A stretch of DNA of 39,028 nt from an uncultured Rhodopila sp. (GTDB lineage: Bacteria > Pseudomonadota > Alphaproteobacteria > Acetobacterales > Acetobacteraceae), in the NCBI RefSeq assembly GCF_903944925.1, contig NZ_CAJATU010000137.1:1-39028 (forward strand), in the 5' to 3' direction. The first letter of the stretch is position 1, and every line of letters begins with the position of its first letter. The notes under the pieces are model-generated. The model did no database searches, was not told where the DNA came from, and was given only the letters and a program-made list of their open reading frames with translations. The position numbers and the translations under genes are program-made. This document shows, piece after piece, positions 16,596 to 25,564 of this stretch.

Positions 16596-16792
16596 GCCAT
16601 CCTCATGCGCTGCAGGGCAGCGGCCAGCGCCGGCCCCTGTTGCGGATTGGCGACAGGCTGAATGCCCGCCTGCGGCATCGGGCCGGCCAGCGGCCTAATG
16701 GGTGATGCGCCGGAGGGCGGCGGTAATCCGGGGCTTTGGGCGCCGGGTAAGGTCGGCGGCAGTGGCTGCCCGGGTCGGTTTTGAATGCCCAT
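16592..16792 (-). CDS. Small proline-rich protein, overlapping the acetyltransferase gene (66 aa)
   Basis: An ATG at 16792 has GGGAGA eight bases upstream. The product is Pro/Gly/Gln-rich with little predicted structure, ending in a short helix (PALAAALQRMRMA). Its stop overlaps the next start by four bases, supporting expression. Its first 98 bases lie inside the 3' end of the acetyltransferase gene in another frame. It may have arisen by overprinting. Similar short disordered linkers occur among podophage internal proteins. Confidence 0.6.
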   Translation of the reverse strand: MGIQNRPGQPLPPTLPGAQSPGLPPPSGASPIRPLAGPMPQAGIQPVANPQQGPALAAALQRMRMA

Positions 16793-17225
16793 GTTGCAAT
16801 TCTCCCACAGTTAGCCAGCGGCATTCTTCGCGAAGCATGCCGTAAATCAAGCAATCCTCATCGCCTGGCAGGTAGGCGCGCAAAATGCCCTCATAGCGCC
16901 ACCCGAGCCCCTCACAGAAGCGCTGTGAGCGCTCATTGGTCGCCGCGATCATGACGGTGCAGCGCCGGCAGTTGAGTTGAAAAAAGACATAGCGGAAGCA
17001 TTCGCCCAGGAATCGACGCGTCAGCCAGCGCGGGCCGGCGCCGGCGACGTGCAAATGAATGTCGCGCTGGGTGTAATTGGTGAACACCGTCCCGCCGACG
17101 ATGTGGCCGGTGCCGTCCAATTGCCCGATAGCGGTGTAGGGGATCTCGCCCAAGTCCATCAGCGGATTGCGCTCCATGACCCAAGCGGCAACCGCTTCAT
17201 CCATTTGCGCGGCGACAAACTTCAT
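16695..17225 (-). CDS. GNAT-family N-acetyltransferase (176 aa)
   Basis: The C-terminal half carries the GNAT signature: a strand (RRCTVMIAATNERSQRF) followed by CEGLGWRYEGILRAYLPGDEDCLIYGMLREE, the usual end of the fold. These enzymes transfer an acetyl group from acetyl-CoA to an amine; the substrate is unknown. Similar genes occur among podophage tail genes. About 38 residues beyond the normal end of the domain are basic and probably disordered, and are encoded in the stretch shared with the next gene. The ATG follows the nozzle stop after three bases. Confidence 0.8.
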   Translation of the reverse strand: MKFVAAQMDEAVAAWVMERNPLMDLGEIPYTAIGQLDGTGHIVGGTVFTNYTQRDIHLHVAGAGPRWLTRRFLGECFRYVFFQLNCRRCTVMIAATNERSQRFCEGLGWRYEGILRAYLPGDEDCLIYGMLREECRWLTVGELQHGHSKPTRAATAADLTRRPKPRITAALRRITH

Positions 17226-17228
17226 GGC

Positions 17229-18878
17229 TCATTTCCCATAAAACGTGCCGCCCGGTTCGTGCATGAAAATGGTCGACAGCCATTTGACTGCGAGATTGGA
17301 GGTATTGCCGCGCAGGTTCAGTCCCGCGCAAAAGCCTTCGCCCAAGAGTCCGGTCCACTTGTTGACGATCTGCGAGGCATCGGTCCAATACGTGACATTC
17401 CAATACGACGTGCCCCATGGCGCGGTCGAGCCATTGGACAGCGGAATGCTGCCACTCGGCTGCGTGGTCGAAAAGTCGATGTTGAGATTCACCGAGACCG
17501 ATAGATTCCCCGTGGTCTGAAACAACGGCTGACACTGCGTGAAGCGCTTCAAGTTCGTCGGATCATCCATATAGGAATAGGCGCACTGCGCTTGCCATTG
17601 GATCGGGTTGCCGCCATCGGCAAGTTGGCCCTGATCCATGCCCTGCACGCTGCCATTGGTGCCGAAGTAGAGTTGATCTTGGAACAGTTCCCAGCAAAAC
17701 GCATTCAAGGGCGATGCATACTGTCCCCAAGTGCACCACGAATTGGCGCCCAAGGTATTCATGACGAACTGGTACGACGTGCCGAAGGTGCTGGAAGTCG
17801 GCACGTTCAAGATGAGTTTGTTGCCGATCGGCGAGAGCAGCAATTGCCAACCGGGGTTGCCGGCATTCAACTGCAGCGCTTGAATTAGGCCGAAGCGGAT
17901 CTTATCCGAGAGCGCCTCACGCGTTTGGCTGCGATCGGTCAGCATCGCCTGCGAGAGCAGGATCAGGCCATCTTCGCAAATGATCGCCGCGTCCATACCC
18001 ATTTTCTGCCAGGTCTGCCGACCGATGCCGATCGGTGCGCCGATGCGAAAGCGCGCCGCCACGCCCCAGGTCGATGCCGAGGCGGGGTCGTAGCCCTGGA
18101 ACATGACCACTTCGCCTTTGTTCGAGATGAACGCGATATAGTCATTCGTGCCGGCGGTGTTGTCGATCGATACCGTGATGATGGTCTGAATGTAGCCGCC
18201 CAGCATGAAATTCGGTGCGATGTTGAGCAGCGTGAGCGCGCCGCCGATATCGTTTTGCGGCAGATAATAGACGTTGAACGTGCCGTTCTGCACGAACCAC
18301 AGGCGCTGCTTGTAGGCGGCAATCAGGCGCAGCGACGAGAGCGGCGAAGGGCCGCCGGTCAGCGCATAGGTGCCGGTGGTGGCAATCGGATACCACGTCG
18401 TGCCGTCCCAGACCAGCGGCGCATCCGCGCCATTGACCAAATACAGCACTTCCGCAGACCCGGTGCCGAATTGCACATAGTCATAGCGCGTGCTGGTGAT
18501 CGCCTGCACGGTATTGCCGGCGCCGCCGACGACCGCGGCGCCCACCGCGCCGCCGCCGGCATTGTCGGCGCGAAAGATGGAGCGCACGCCGCCATTGTTG
18601 ACGGCAGCGAAAAGTTCATTGGTGCCGCTGGAGAGCGCGGCATAATTCATCAGCGTTTCGCAGTTGCCGGTAAAGGTCGCAAGCGTCGAGCGCCCCGAGC
18701 GCACTTCCACCCAGGAGGTCTGCGGGAATAGGTTGTCCAGGATGATGGCATCCGTTTCCGGCATGGCATCCAAGGCGTCGCGGGTATTTAAGCCGCCGAT
18801 CGGCGCCGGAATACGATGCGTCGCCGCCTTGCTGGTGGTGCGCAACTGGCGCAAGATTTGGCGCTTGGCGACGCTCAT
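17229..18878 (-). CDS. Tail nozzle / tail-tube protein, P22 gp10-like (549 aa)
   Basis: The start ATG at 18878 overlaps the adaptor stop (ATGA). After a basic N-terminus, the block APIGGLNTRDALDAMPETDA and NLFPQTSWVEVRSG is the usual opening of podophage tail nozzle proteins. Repeated beta-strand segments follow (AAYKQRLWFVQNGTFNVYYL, DYIAFISNKGEVVMFQGYD, IICEDGLILLSQ). This fits a beta-propeller like P22 gp10, which extends the tail tube below the portal and adaptor. Order next to the adaptor supports this. Identification is by pattern and position. Confidence 0.75.
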   Translation of the reverse strand: MSVAKRQILRQLRTTSKAATHRIPAPIGGLNTRDALDAMPETDAIILDNLFPQTSWVEVRSGRSTLATFTGNCETLMNYAALSSGTNELFAAVNNGGVRSIFRADNAGGGAVGAAVVGGAGNTVQAITSTRYDYVQFGTGSAEVLYLVNGADAPLVWDGTTWYPIATTGTYALTGGPSPLSSLRLIAAYKQRLWFVQNGTFNVYYLPQNDIGGALTLLNIAPNFMLGGYIQTIITVSIDNTAGTNDYIAFISNKGEVVMFQGYDPASASTWGVAARFRIGAPIGIGRQTWQKMGMDAAIICEDGLILLSQAMLTDRSQTREALSDKIRFGLIQALQLNAGNPGWQLLLSPIGNKLILNVPTSSTFGTSYQFVMNTLGANSWCTWGQYASPLNAFCWELFQDQLYFGTNGSVQGMDQGQLADGGNPIQWQAQCAYSYMDDPTNLKRFTQCQPLFQTTGNLSVSVNLNIDFSTTQPSGSIPLSNGSTAPWGTSYWNVTYWTDASQIVNKWTGLLGEGFCAGLNLRGNTSNLAVKWLSTIFMHEPGGTFYGK

Positions 18879-19846
18879 GAGCCAAACCCGGTATCCGGTA
18901 CATTCTGCGAATTGAGCAAGCGGATGCCGCTCGCGCGGGCATTCAACGGCAGATTGCGCGCCATGGTGAAGCGGCCCGTGGTGCGGAACAGCGAATCTTC
19001 GTATTCCTGGTATTCCTCTTCGTAGGAATTGCCGATGACTTTCAGCATGCGCCATTTCAAGGACTTGACCAGCAGATCTTCCGGGAATGCCAGGCTGATA
19101 TCAGTATCGAGCTGCATCGCGGCCTGCGTCGGCTGGCCGGTCGTGCCAAACGGCGCGGCCCAATACTGGCTCGCATACTCCATCACGATAAGGTCTGCGA
19201 TCGGCGAGGATTGCCCGGTCGGCACATAGGGGGCCGGGTTGAGGTATATCATCCCTTCCATCAGCCGATAGCGGATGCGCGGGCCCACCGGCGAGATGCC
19301 GGATTTCAGCACCTGCCATTCCTGCGCATCGACCGGCCCGAGCAATTGCCAGCGGAAGTTCCGATCCCACCCCGTCTGCGGAATGAAGTAGTTCAAGTCC
19401 GACGGCGGCGGATAGGCCTCCTGACCGAACGCGATGGCCGTATCGGTGGCCGAACCGGAACTCAGGTTGGCCGGTTGACTCACCGTCACGGTGCCGGCGC
19501 CCGCATTGACCGCCGTCACCATCACGTCATTGATCAGGTAGGCGCTGGACGCGATCCAGCCGACCTGCACGCCGGCTAAGTTCGTGCCCGTCAGATTCGT
19601 GATGACGTTCGAGCCCGCGGTCAGTTTGCCGGTGAACGGGCCAATGCCGAGCATGTTGAACAGAAACTGCTTGCGGATCACGGGCCAGTAATCCGCCGCC
19701 GCGGTCATATCGCGCAATTCCAAGCCGGCGCGATTGACCAGCGCACCCGCCTGCTGCGCGCGCACGTCGGCATTGCCGATGACGGAGGTGGGCTGTCCCA
19801 AGCCAATCTCCTGCATCGCTTGGGAGACGATGGTCAGGAGCGACAT
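18875..19846 (-). CDS. Head-to-tail adaptor protein, gp4/gp11-like (323 aa)
   Basis: The N-terminus (LLTIVSQAMQEIGLGQPTSVIG ... QAGALVNRAGLELRDM) is the helical core common to podophage tail adaptors. It is followed by a beta domain with a Gly/Thr-rich insertion. The C-terminal part has helices rich in Trp, Tyr and Arg (EDLLVKSLKWRMLKVIG). Such proteins form a ring under the portal and connect it to the nozzle, the next gene downstream. Its ATG shares one base with the preceding stop. There is no sign of the lysozyme domain some gp4 proteins have. Confidence 0.75.
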   Translation of the reverse strand: MSLLTIVSQAMQEIGLGQPTSVIGNADVRAQQAGALVNRAGLELRDMTAAADYWPVIRKQFLFNMLGIGPFTGKLTAGSNVITNLTGTNLAGVQVGWIASSAYLINDVMVTAVNAGAGTVTVSQPANLSSGSATDTAIAFGQEAYPPPSDLNYFIPQTGWDRNFRWQLLGPVDAQEWQVLKSGISPVGPRIRYRLMEGMIYLNPAPYVPTGQSSPIADLIVMEYASQYWAAPFGTTGQPTQAAMQLDTDISLAFPEDLLVKSLKWRMLKVIGNSYEEEYQEYEDSLFRTTGRFTMARNLPLNARASGIRLLNSQNVPDTGFGS

Positions 19847-20652
19847 CAGGCCGCCTTGTCAGCGTCCGGGATTTTGTGCTTTTTGCGGCTCTGCTCGACG
19901 CTCAATTGCTTGAGCTGCTGACCGGTCTGCGCATGGGCGCCGGGCGCGCGGTCAAGCTGCGGCACTTCGCCCCCGGCGAGACGCTGCTGCAGGGCCATGA
20001 CGGTGGCATTCAGCGCTTCGATCCGCGCCGAGGATTCCTTGTACAGTTCCTCGAACCGCGTGGCCTTCTCCTGTTCGCGCGCCACGATGCGGTTTTTCTC
20101 CCGCTCATCGAGGTAGGCTTTCGCCTGGTCGCGGTACTTGACCGCGCCCATGATCGACTGCGCCGCCTGATCGGTCAGGCCCGCCAACGCCTCCACGGTA
20201 TGGATGTTCTGCGATTTCAAGGACTCGGCGTAAGAGCGGGTGATGACGCCCCATTGCTCGATCGGGTGGCCGGTATCGGCCGAGATGCCTTTCTTCATGA
20301 AGCGCGCCCAGGCCTTCGGGTACTTGGTCGGCTCCGGCGCATCGCCGTTCTCGCACACCTCGAGGATATCCCAGTCGGTGTGATACTCGCCCGACTGCGG
20401 GTCGACCACCATCTCGTAGGTGATGCCCTTGGTCTGATGCACCCAGACCGTATTGCGATTGCCGGGCTGCATGATGCGGGTCATGATGTTCATGCGGTAG
20501 ATCGGATGGCCGATGCTCTTGGAGAGGTACTCCATATACAACGGCTCTTCGAAGAACTCGACGATCATGCCGTCATCGGTGCCATAGGACACCGCCATGG
20601 TCCCATCCTTGCGCAAGTCGCGCGGCGGGGCGAAATCGGGAAGATCACTCAT
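19846..20652 (-). CDS. Conserved podophage-type protein with C-terminal coiled coil (268 aa)
   Basis: The N-terminal region contains FFEEPLYMEYLSKSIGHPIY and PGNRNTVWVHQTKG, a domain I associate with uncharacterised proteins between capsid and tail genes of podoviruses. The middle has a helix-hairpin-like element (ESLKSQNIHTVEALAGLTDQ), which may bind DNA non-specifically. The last 90 residues are a charged coiled coil (DEREKNRIVAREQEKATRFEELYKES). It may be a head-completion or DNA-binding virion protein. The function is not established. Confidence 0.65.
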   Translation of the reverse strand: MSDLPDFAPPRDLRKDGTMAVSYGTDDGMIVEFFEEPLYMEYLSKSIGHPIYRMNIMTRIMQPGNRNTVWVHQTKGITYEMVVDPQSGEYHTDWDILEVCENGDAPEPTKYPKAWARFMKKGISADTGHPIEQWGVITRSYAESLKSQNIHTVEALAGLTDQAAQSIMGAVKYRDQAKAYLDEREKNRIVAREQEKATRFEELYKESSARIEALNATVMALQQRLAGGEVPQLDRAPGAHAQTGQQLKQLSVEQSRKKHKIPDADKAA

Positions 20653-22709
20653 GATGCGGTCCTTTCGTAGATGACATCGCGATGCGCGACGCCGATGCGG
20701 GCATAGCCCAAATGGGTGAGAAATTCATGCACGGCCGAATCTTCGTAGCCGTAGCGGCGCCCCAAGCCTTTCAGTTCCACCACGATCAGCGGCGCGCAGC
20801 GGCGGATGGTGGCCTCGGCGCCCTGCAGGGCAAAGAGCTCATAGCCTTCGATGTCCAATTGCAGCAAATCCACGGCGCCGAGTTTCAGGCTATCGATCGT
20901 GATGACTTCGAACTCATCGCCTTGGGCGATGGCCGAGGCGCCGCAGGCACCCACTTCCCGCGCAATGCCGGCGACGCCGGGGGCATTGGCGAGGGCGCAA
21001 TGCCTCTTGACGACGTTCGATTCGCTGACATTCAAGTCCAAGCACTGCCAGTTGAGCGCATCCGGCTCGAAGGTGTAGACCGTGCGAAAGGATTTGGCCA
21101 GCGCCTTGGCGAACAGCCCGACATTGCCGCCGGCCTGCACCGCGGTGCGCCGCTCCTTGCAGCGGCCGATGTAGGATTCCAGGTCCTTCAGGCCACGCGC
21201 CACCACGCGCCGCTCGGCGACATCGTGCGCCGGCCACGCAATGCCATCGAAGGTCAGTGTCTCGGTGCCGCGGCTCATGGCATCGGCCATGGCAGCGATC
21301 ATGCCCTCGCCGTGCACCGTAATCTCGCAGCCCTGCGCAATCAGGAGCGTCGCCAATTCGCGAAAATCCTGCGCCTGGGAGGCCATCCACGGCGCGGCCT
21401 TAAAGCGCTTGCCGGCCACGATGCAATCCAGCACCTTCTCGCCGTCATTGAGCGGCTGCGCGTAGGCATGGTGCACATCGCCTTGGTAGCAGGAATCGAA
21501 GCCGAACAGTGCCAGGCGCCGAAATCCCATGGCAAACGCCAAGGCCATGGCGCGCAGGCCCACCGTCGAGCCGCCGCCAATGAGCATGGCGCCGGCGGGC
21601 GCGATGGTTTCGATGCCGTCGGTGATCGGGTGCCAGATGCCCAGTTTGCCGGCCGCGGCGCCGCGCGCCAGCACGGTGGGATCGCAAATGGAGGCATAGA
21701 GTTTGGCGCCCCCCGGATTGACCCACTCGGCGAGCTGGCGGCGCGCATCGAGCATCACATGGAAATTGGCCGTGATGCCGGCGACCCGCAAATGCGCGTC
21801 GGCCTGATTGGTCGAAAAAACCATCGCGCCGCCGCCCTGCAAAGCCGCAATCTGGAAGCGCTGGTCGGTGAGCGACGGGCCGCCCCCGCAAATGACCGCG
21901 AGGCGCTCATGCGGGTCGGAGGAAGCCAGTTCGTCATAGCCATGGGTCAGGGCATCGGCGACATTCGCCAATACCTGATCCTGGGCGACGGTGCCGACCT
22001 TGACCAGTTCGGCCGCCGAGCCGCCGCCGACCGCCCAGACCATGGGCACCCAGCCGGTGGTGATTTCATGCGGCCGTGGTTGGCCATGGAAGAAAACGAC
22101 GGCCGTGCGCTCCGGCACGCCCCAGACGCAATCGACCTTGTACGAGCGCAGGCGCCCGGGATAGAGCGCCTGCAGAAAATCGGGACCATAGGGCGCGCCG
22201 CCAATGCGCTGCGGCAACCACTCGCGCCAGAAAGTCTCAAGGACCGCCTGATCGCCGCCCAAGGGCTTGGGGCGCCCATGCGCCTGCCATTCTTCCCAAA
22301 TCGAGTCGACCAGCGGCATGCCGGCGAGAAAACTCATGATCGAAGATTGGTAGCCGCCCGGCCGATAGACATCTTCGAGCAAGCCGAAGGCACCCGGATA
22401 GGCGAACAGCGGTTCCAGGGACCCGGTGATGGCGGTATCTAAGTCGAAATACCAAACCCGCTCACCGCGCGCGAAGCGCTTGGGTTCGAAAAGCGCCATT
22501 TTCGCCCACCAGCCGGTCAAGCCGTCGGGGAGCGCCTGACATTCGACCCCGGCGAGTGCCGCAAAGTCCGCCGGCCGATCCGTGAGAACCACGAACCGAC
22601 CGGCAAACCCTGCTTCCAAGTTGCGTCGCACCATGTCGTGCAGGCGCTCTACGTAGTCGACGACGCGACCCTCGTAGTTGCCCTGCGCGACACAGACGAC
22701 GCTGATCAT
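20649..22709 (-). CDS. Three-domain sugar-modifying enzyme: glycosyltransferase, DUF115-like, FkbM methyltransferase (686 aa)
   Basis: Residues about 1-225 resemble a nucleotide-sugar transferase: VVCVAQGNYEGRVVDYVERL, and YFDLDTAITGSL with a DxD-type metal motif at 89-91. Residues about 265-490 match the DUF115/MptE-like Rossmann fold, with VICGGGPSL at 273-280. Residues about 510-686 are an FkbM-family SAM-dependent methyltransferase (QAGGNVG at 525, FEPD at 547, LLQLDIEGYE at 615). I used the ATG at 22709, which shares one base with the previous stop; a longer frame would overlap the head gene. Its place between head and tail genes suggests it glycosylates and O-methylates virion proteins, or host surface glycans. 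The target is unknown. Confidence 0.8.
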   Translation of the reverse strand: MISVVCVAQGNYEGRVVDYVERLHDMVRRNLEAGFAGRFVVLTDRPADFAALAGVECQALPDGLTGWWAKMALFEPKRFARGERVWYFDLDTAITGSLEPLFAYPGAFGLLEDVYRPGGYQSSIMSFLAGMPLVDSIWEEWQAHGRPKPLGGDQAVLETFWREWLPQRIGGAPYGPDFLQALYPGRLRSYKVDCVWGVPERTAVVFFHGQPRPHEITTGWVPMVWAVGGGSAAELVKVGTVAQDQVLANVADALTHGYDELASSDPHERLAVICGGGPSLTDQRFQIAALQGGGAMVFSTNQADAHLRVAGITANFHVMLDARRQLAEWVNPGGAKLYASICDPTVLARGAAAGKLGIWHPITDGIETIAPAGAMLIGGGSTVGLRAMALAFAMGFRRLALFGFDSCYQGDVHHAYAQPLNDGEKVLDCIVAGKRFKAAPWMASQAQDFRELATLLIAQGCEITVHGEGMIAAMADAMSRGTETLTFDGIAWPAHDVAERRVVARGLKDLESYIGRCKERRTAVQAGGNVGLFAKALAKSFRTVYTFEPDALNWQCLDLNVSESNVVKRHCALANAPGVAGIAREVGACGASAIAQGDEFEVITIDSLKLGAVDLLQLDIEGYELFALQGAEATIRRCAPLIVVELKGLGRRYGYEDSAVHEFLTHLGYARIGVAHRDVIYERTAS

Positions 22710-23401
22710 CACGCGCCTTCGAGGGTCGGCTGGCCGTTCAGGTACACCAGCACGCAACTGGAGGTCGACGTCACGGTGGCGCTATTGGCGAGCCGCGCCC
22801 CCAGCACCTGGCCGCCGGCCGAGCTCGTCGTATACAGGCGCCCGGCGGTGCCCGACACATAGACCCCGGCGCTCGCGGCGGTCGCCACCGGCGCGACCTG
22901 CACGGCCGTTTTCAGCACCTGCGCCTTGCCGCCGGTCTGAAACCAGGCGTATTGCACGCTGGTGGTATTGCTGGTGATGCCATTGCCCGAGTTGTAGGTG
23001 GTCGAGGCCACACACACCGCGAGCGGCACGCCGGACTTCTGCGCCGTGCCTTTGACCGGCAGAATGACGTAGGAATAATCCGACGTCGACGAGCTCGATG
23101 CCCAGGTGCACACCGTACCCAGCGGCACCGCGGTCGAGGTCGGCACCGCCAGGTAGATGAACTCGCCAAACCCCAGCATCGGCTCCCACGCCCGGATGCG
23201 CTGACCCAACTGCGGTTGAAACACCGGCCGCGGCAGCACCGAGGTGGCCACATTCTGCAGGCCGGTCGAGGCGGGGCCGGGGCCGGGGGCGTCGGTCGAG
23301 ACGAACCCGATGTCGAGCGCGCCGATGGTGGTGTCGATGAACGACCAATTGTAGGTCGGGGCGGCCGGCACCTGCGCCGCGAGAAACGAGACTTTTGCCA
23401 T
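22709..23401 (-). CDS. Head decoration / minor capsid protein (230 aa)
   Basis: The protein directly follows the major capsid gene (30-base gap containing AGGAG). It is all beta-type, Ser/Thr/Val/Ala-rich with a Trp and Tyr at strand positions. The C-terminal block VYVSGTAGRLYTTSSAGGQVLGARLANSATVTSTSSCVLVYL is a pattern I know from capsid-associated proteins of podoviruses. It is likely to sit on the outer capsid surface. The downstream sugar-modifying enzyme overlaps its stop, so it is a natural candidate substrate, being very rich in Ser and Thr. Confidence 0.7.
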   Translation of the reverse strand: MAKVSFLAAQVPAAPTYNWSFIDTTIGALDIGFVSTDAPGPGPASTGLQNVATSVLPRPVFQPQLGQRIRAWEPMLGFGEFIYLAVPTSTAVPLGTVCTWASSSSTSDYSYVILPVKGTAQKSGVPLAVCVASTTYNSGNGITSNTTSVQYAWFQTGGKAQVLKTAVQVAPVATAASAGVYVSGTAGRLYTTSSAGGQVLGARLANSATVTSTSSCVLVYLNGQPTLEGA

Positions 23402-23431
23402 GATGAAATGCTCCTAGATGGTTTCGCGGGA

Positions 23432-24415
23432 TCAGGCAGCCAGAACGCCCTGCAGGAAGCGGTTGCTGGTGGTCATGTTGCCGGCGAAGCCGATCAGCTT
23501 GACCATCGCATCCTGGTTTACCGCAAAGCGCTCATCGCCCAAGGGCGCGAAGTTCCGATCGACGTGCGGCCGGAAGAAGAGGTACTTGGTGTTGAGGAAG
23601 TACATCGAGTTGGTCGGCGCACCGCCGCCGAAGCCGCCATCCAGCACCACATCGCAGTTCATGTACTTGAGCGTCTGGAAGCCGAGCTCCGCCATCTCAT
23701 CGTTCTGCACGCGCTGAATGGCCTGCATCGATTCAAGGTAGAACCGATAGTAGTTGTTGTCGGCCACGATCAGATCCGGTGCATCCGCGCCGCGCACCAA
23801 TTGCAGGTAGGTCCGGTTCATGTAGGTCTGGATGTTGGCGGTGGAAGTCGCCGCGCCGCCCGTGGTGACGCCGGAGAAATACACATTGCGCCAGAACGAC
23901 CAAACCGAGGGGTCGATGCCGCCGACGATACCGGAGGATGGCGTGGTCGAGACCAGGAGCTGGATGCCGCCGATCTGCCGGCCGCCATCGGCCGTGCCGT
24001 TCGAATACGCATCGAGCGCGATGTTGTTGGTGAGGGTCTGCTCGGCGTTCTCGATGCGCCCCTCGAGCAGATCGATGATGGCTTCCTCGCCCGAGTTCTG
24101 CAGCATCTCCAGGCCCGAGATGCTGACGGCCACGGCGGCCTGGGCATAGTTGTACTCGGCGCCGGTGAACACATCGGAGGGTGCAATGTTCAGCACTTCG
24201 TACCCGGAATATCGCTTGTAGGTGCCGTTTTCCTGGTAATTCAGTTCCTGCACGATGGTGCGCCCGCCGGTCACGGGCTTGACGCGGCCGCGCGCCCGCA
24301 GGCGATACAGCAGCGCATTGTTCTTGGTCACGTTGTCGGCGAGTTTGCCGGTGCGGTTGCGCAGCGTGGTGGTGACGATTTCCGTCACCGTGCTGCTCGG
24401 ATTGACTAAGGCCAT
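23432..24415 (-). CDS. Major capsid protein (327 aa)
   Basis: Position (after a scaffold, before decoration and adaptor genes), size and content fit an HK97-fold capsid protein of podovirus type. The N-terminal arm has EIVTTTLRNRTGKLADNV, and the body contains long helix EAIIDLLEGRIENAEQTLTNN and the C-terminal strands KYLFFRPHVDRNFAPLG. The start ATG has AGGAG ten bases upstream. Residues 9-42 of the arm are duplicated in the small gene at 33579-33935. No protease gene was found, so the arm is probably not cleaved. Confidence 0.85.
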   Translation of the reverse strand: MALVNPSSTVTEIVTTTLRNRTGKLADNVTKNNALLYRLRARGRVKPVTGGRTIVQELNYQENGTYKRYSGYEVLNIAPSDVFTGAEYNYAQAAVAVSISGLEMLQNSGEEAIIDLLEGRIENAEQTLTNNIALDAYSNGTADGGRQIGGIQLLVSTTPSSGIVGGIDPSVWSFWRNVYFSGVTTGGAATSTANIQTYMNRTYLQLVRGADAPDLIVADNNYYRFYLESMQAIQRVQNDEMAELGFQTLKYMNCDVVLDGGFGGGAPTNSMYFLNTKYLFFRPHVDRNFAPLGDERFAVNQDAMVKLIGFAGNMTTSNRFLQGVLAA

Positions 24416-24436
24416 GGGGAGGGACTCCTAAAAGGG

Positions 24437-25564
24437 TTAGATTCGCGACCTTGCTTCGGCAAAGTTCGCCGCCAATTCTTCACGTAGGGATCGGTTCTGC
24501 GGCGCGCCCTCCGGCACTGAGCCGGAACCGCCGCGGATCGAACCGCCCTTGAGGCGCGCTTTACGCGCCGCCTCGGCTTGTTTGGCCGCCGTGCTGGCTG
24601 CCGCGTTCTGCCGGTCGAGTAGCACCTGGCGGATGTCGGGGCGCGTCCAAATGGCGGCGTTGTAGGCGTCATCCAGGGTCTGAGCCGTGCCGGCGTTCAA
24701 CATGGCGATCATTTGATCCTTGACCGCATCGAAGAACTCGGCCTCGGGCTTGGCCCGAAAATCGGCAATGTCTTGCAGGACTTTCTCCTGCTCGGCCCGC
24801 GCCTGGGCTTCCTGATCGCGCTGCTGCTTGGTCTTGAACTCTTGCCATTCGCGTGCGGTTTGCACGATCTCGGGCGGGAGAGCGGGAGCCGGGGCAGAAG
24901 GCGCGCCATTCGGCGCAGTCGGGGAATTCGGGGAGGCGCCGGCGAGCGTGCGGAGGTCAATGCCATTGCGCATGGCCACATCGCGGATCAGGGCGGCCTT
25001 GCTGGCCGGGTCGCTGCCTTGCAGCACGCTCATGATGCCGAGAAACCCCTCATAGACTTGCAGGGGATGCTGGCCGGTGCGGGCGACGATGGCCTGATGC
25101 TTGCCGGTGATTTCGGAGAATTGGCGCGCGAGCTGCCGCTCATCATCGAATCGGCTGGCTTGGCTCGCGGCCTCGCGCTCGCGCCGCAGAATCTCTTGCC
25201 GGGCGGCTTCGGGGACCTCTTTCCAGATGGCTTTGCCGGCTGCGGTCCAGAACTGCGGCGCGAGGGTCGAGGGCTGCGGCGCCTCGGCAGCGCCCGGGGC
25301 CGGGGCGGCCGCGGCGCTCGGGGTTACGGACGAGGCGGCGGCCGCCGCCGGCGGCTCTTTAGGGGCAAACCGGCCGGATTGATCGCGCGGCCGGCCTTCG
25401 CCGGTCGGTGCGTCGGCCTGCGCGGCCGCAGGCGCCGCGGCTTCGGCGGCCGGTTCCTGAGCGGCGAGAACCTCATCGCGGGCGGCTTCGAGCGTCTCGC
25501 GCAAGGTCGGCTCGGCCTCGGGGGCCTCGACTTCATCGGCAACAGCGGGGGCAGCTTTGGCCAT
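24437..25564 (-). CDS. Scaffolding protein (375 aa)
   Basis: Ala/Glu/Pro-rich N-terminus, a short signature RDQSGRFAPKE common at the start of phage scaffolds, then charged helices (EAARQEILRREREAASQASRFDDERQLARQF; REWQEFKTKQQRDQEAQARAEQEKVLQDI). It ends in a basic helix-turn (LREELAANFAEARSRI), as needed to bind coat protein. It lies immediately upstream of the capsid gene, the classic position. It would guide procapsid assembly and then leave. The ATG directly abuts the preceding stop (TAA ATG). Confidence 0.8.
   Translation of the reverse strand: MAKAAPAVADEVEAPEAEPTLRETLEAARDEVLAAQEPAAEAAAPAAAQADAPTGEGRPRDQSGRFAPKEPPAAAAASSVTPSAAAAPAPGAAEAPQPSTLAPQFWTAAGKAIWKEVPEAARQEILRREREAASQASRFDDERQLARQFSEITGKHQAIVARTGQHPLQVYEGFLGIMSVLQGSDPASKAALIRDVAMRNGIDLRTLAGASPNSPTAPNGAPSAPAPALPPEIVQTAREWQEFKTKQQRDQEAQARAEQEKVLQDIADFRAKPEAEFFDAVKDQMIAMLNAGTAQTLDDAYNAAIWTRPDIRQVLLDRQNAAASTAAKQAEAARKARLKGGSIRGGSGSVPEGAPQNRSLREELAANFAEARSRI

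Noticed and set aside
20682..22442. Long plus-strand frame (586 codons) opposite the three-domain enzyme
   Set aside because: It lies antisense to a gene with clear domains, has an Arg/Gly/His-rich shadow composition and no start signal.
22952..24409. Long plus-strand frame (485 codons) opposite the capsid and decoration genes
   Set aside because: It spans two well-supported minus-strand genes and shows only mirror-coding composition.
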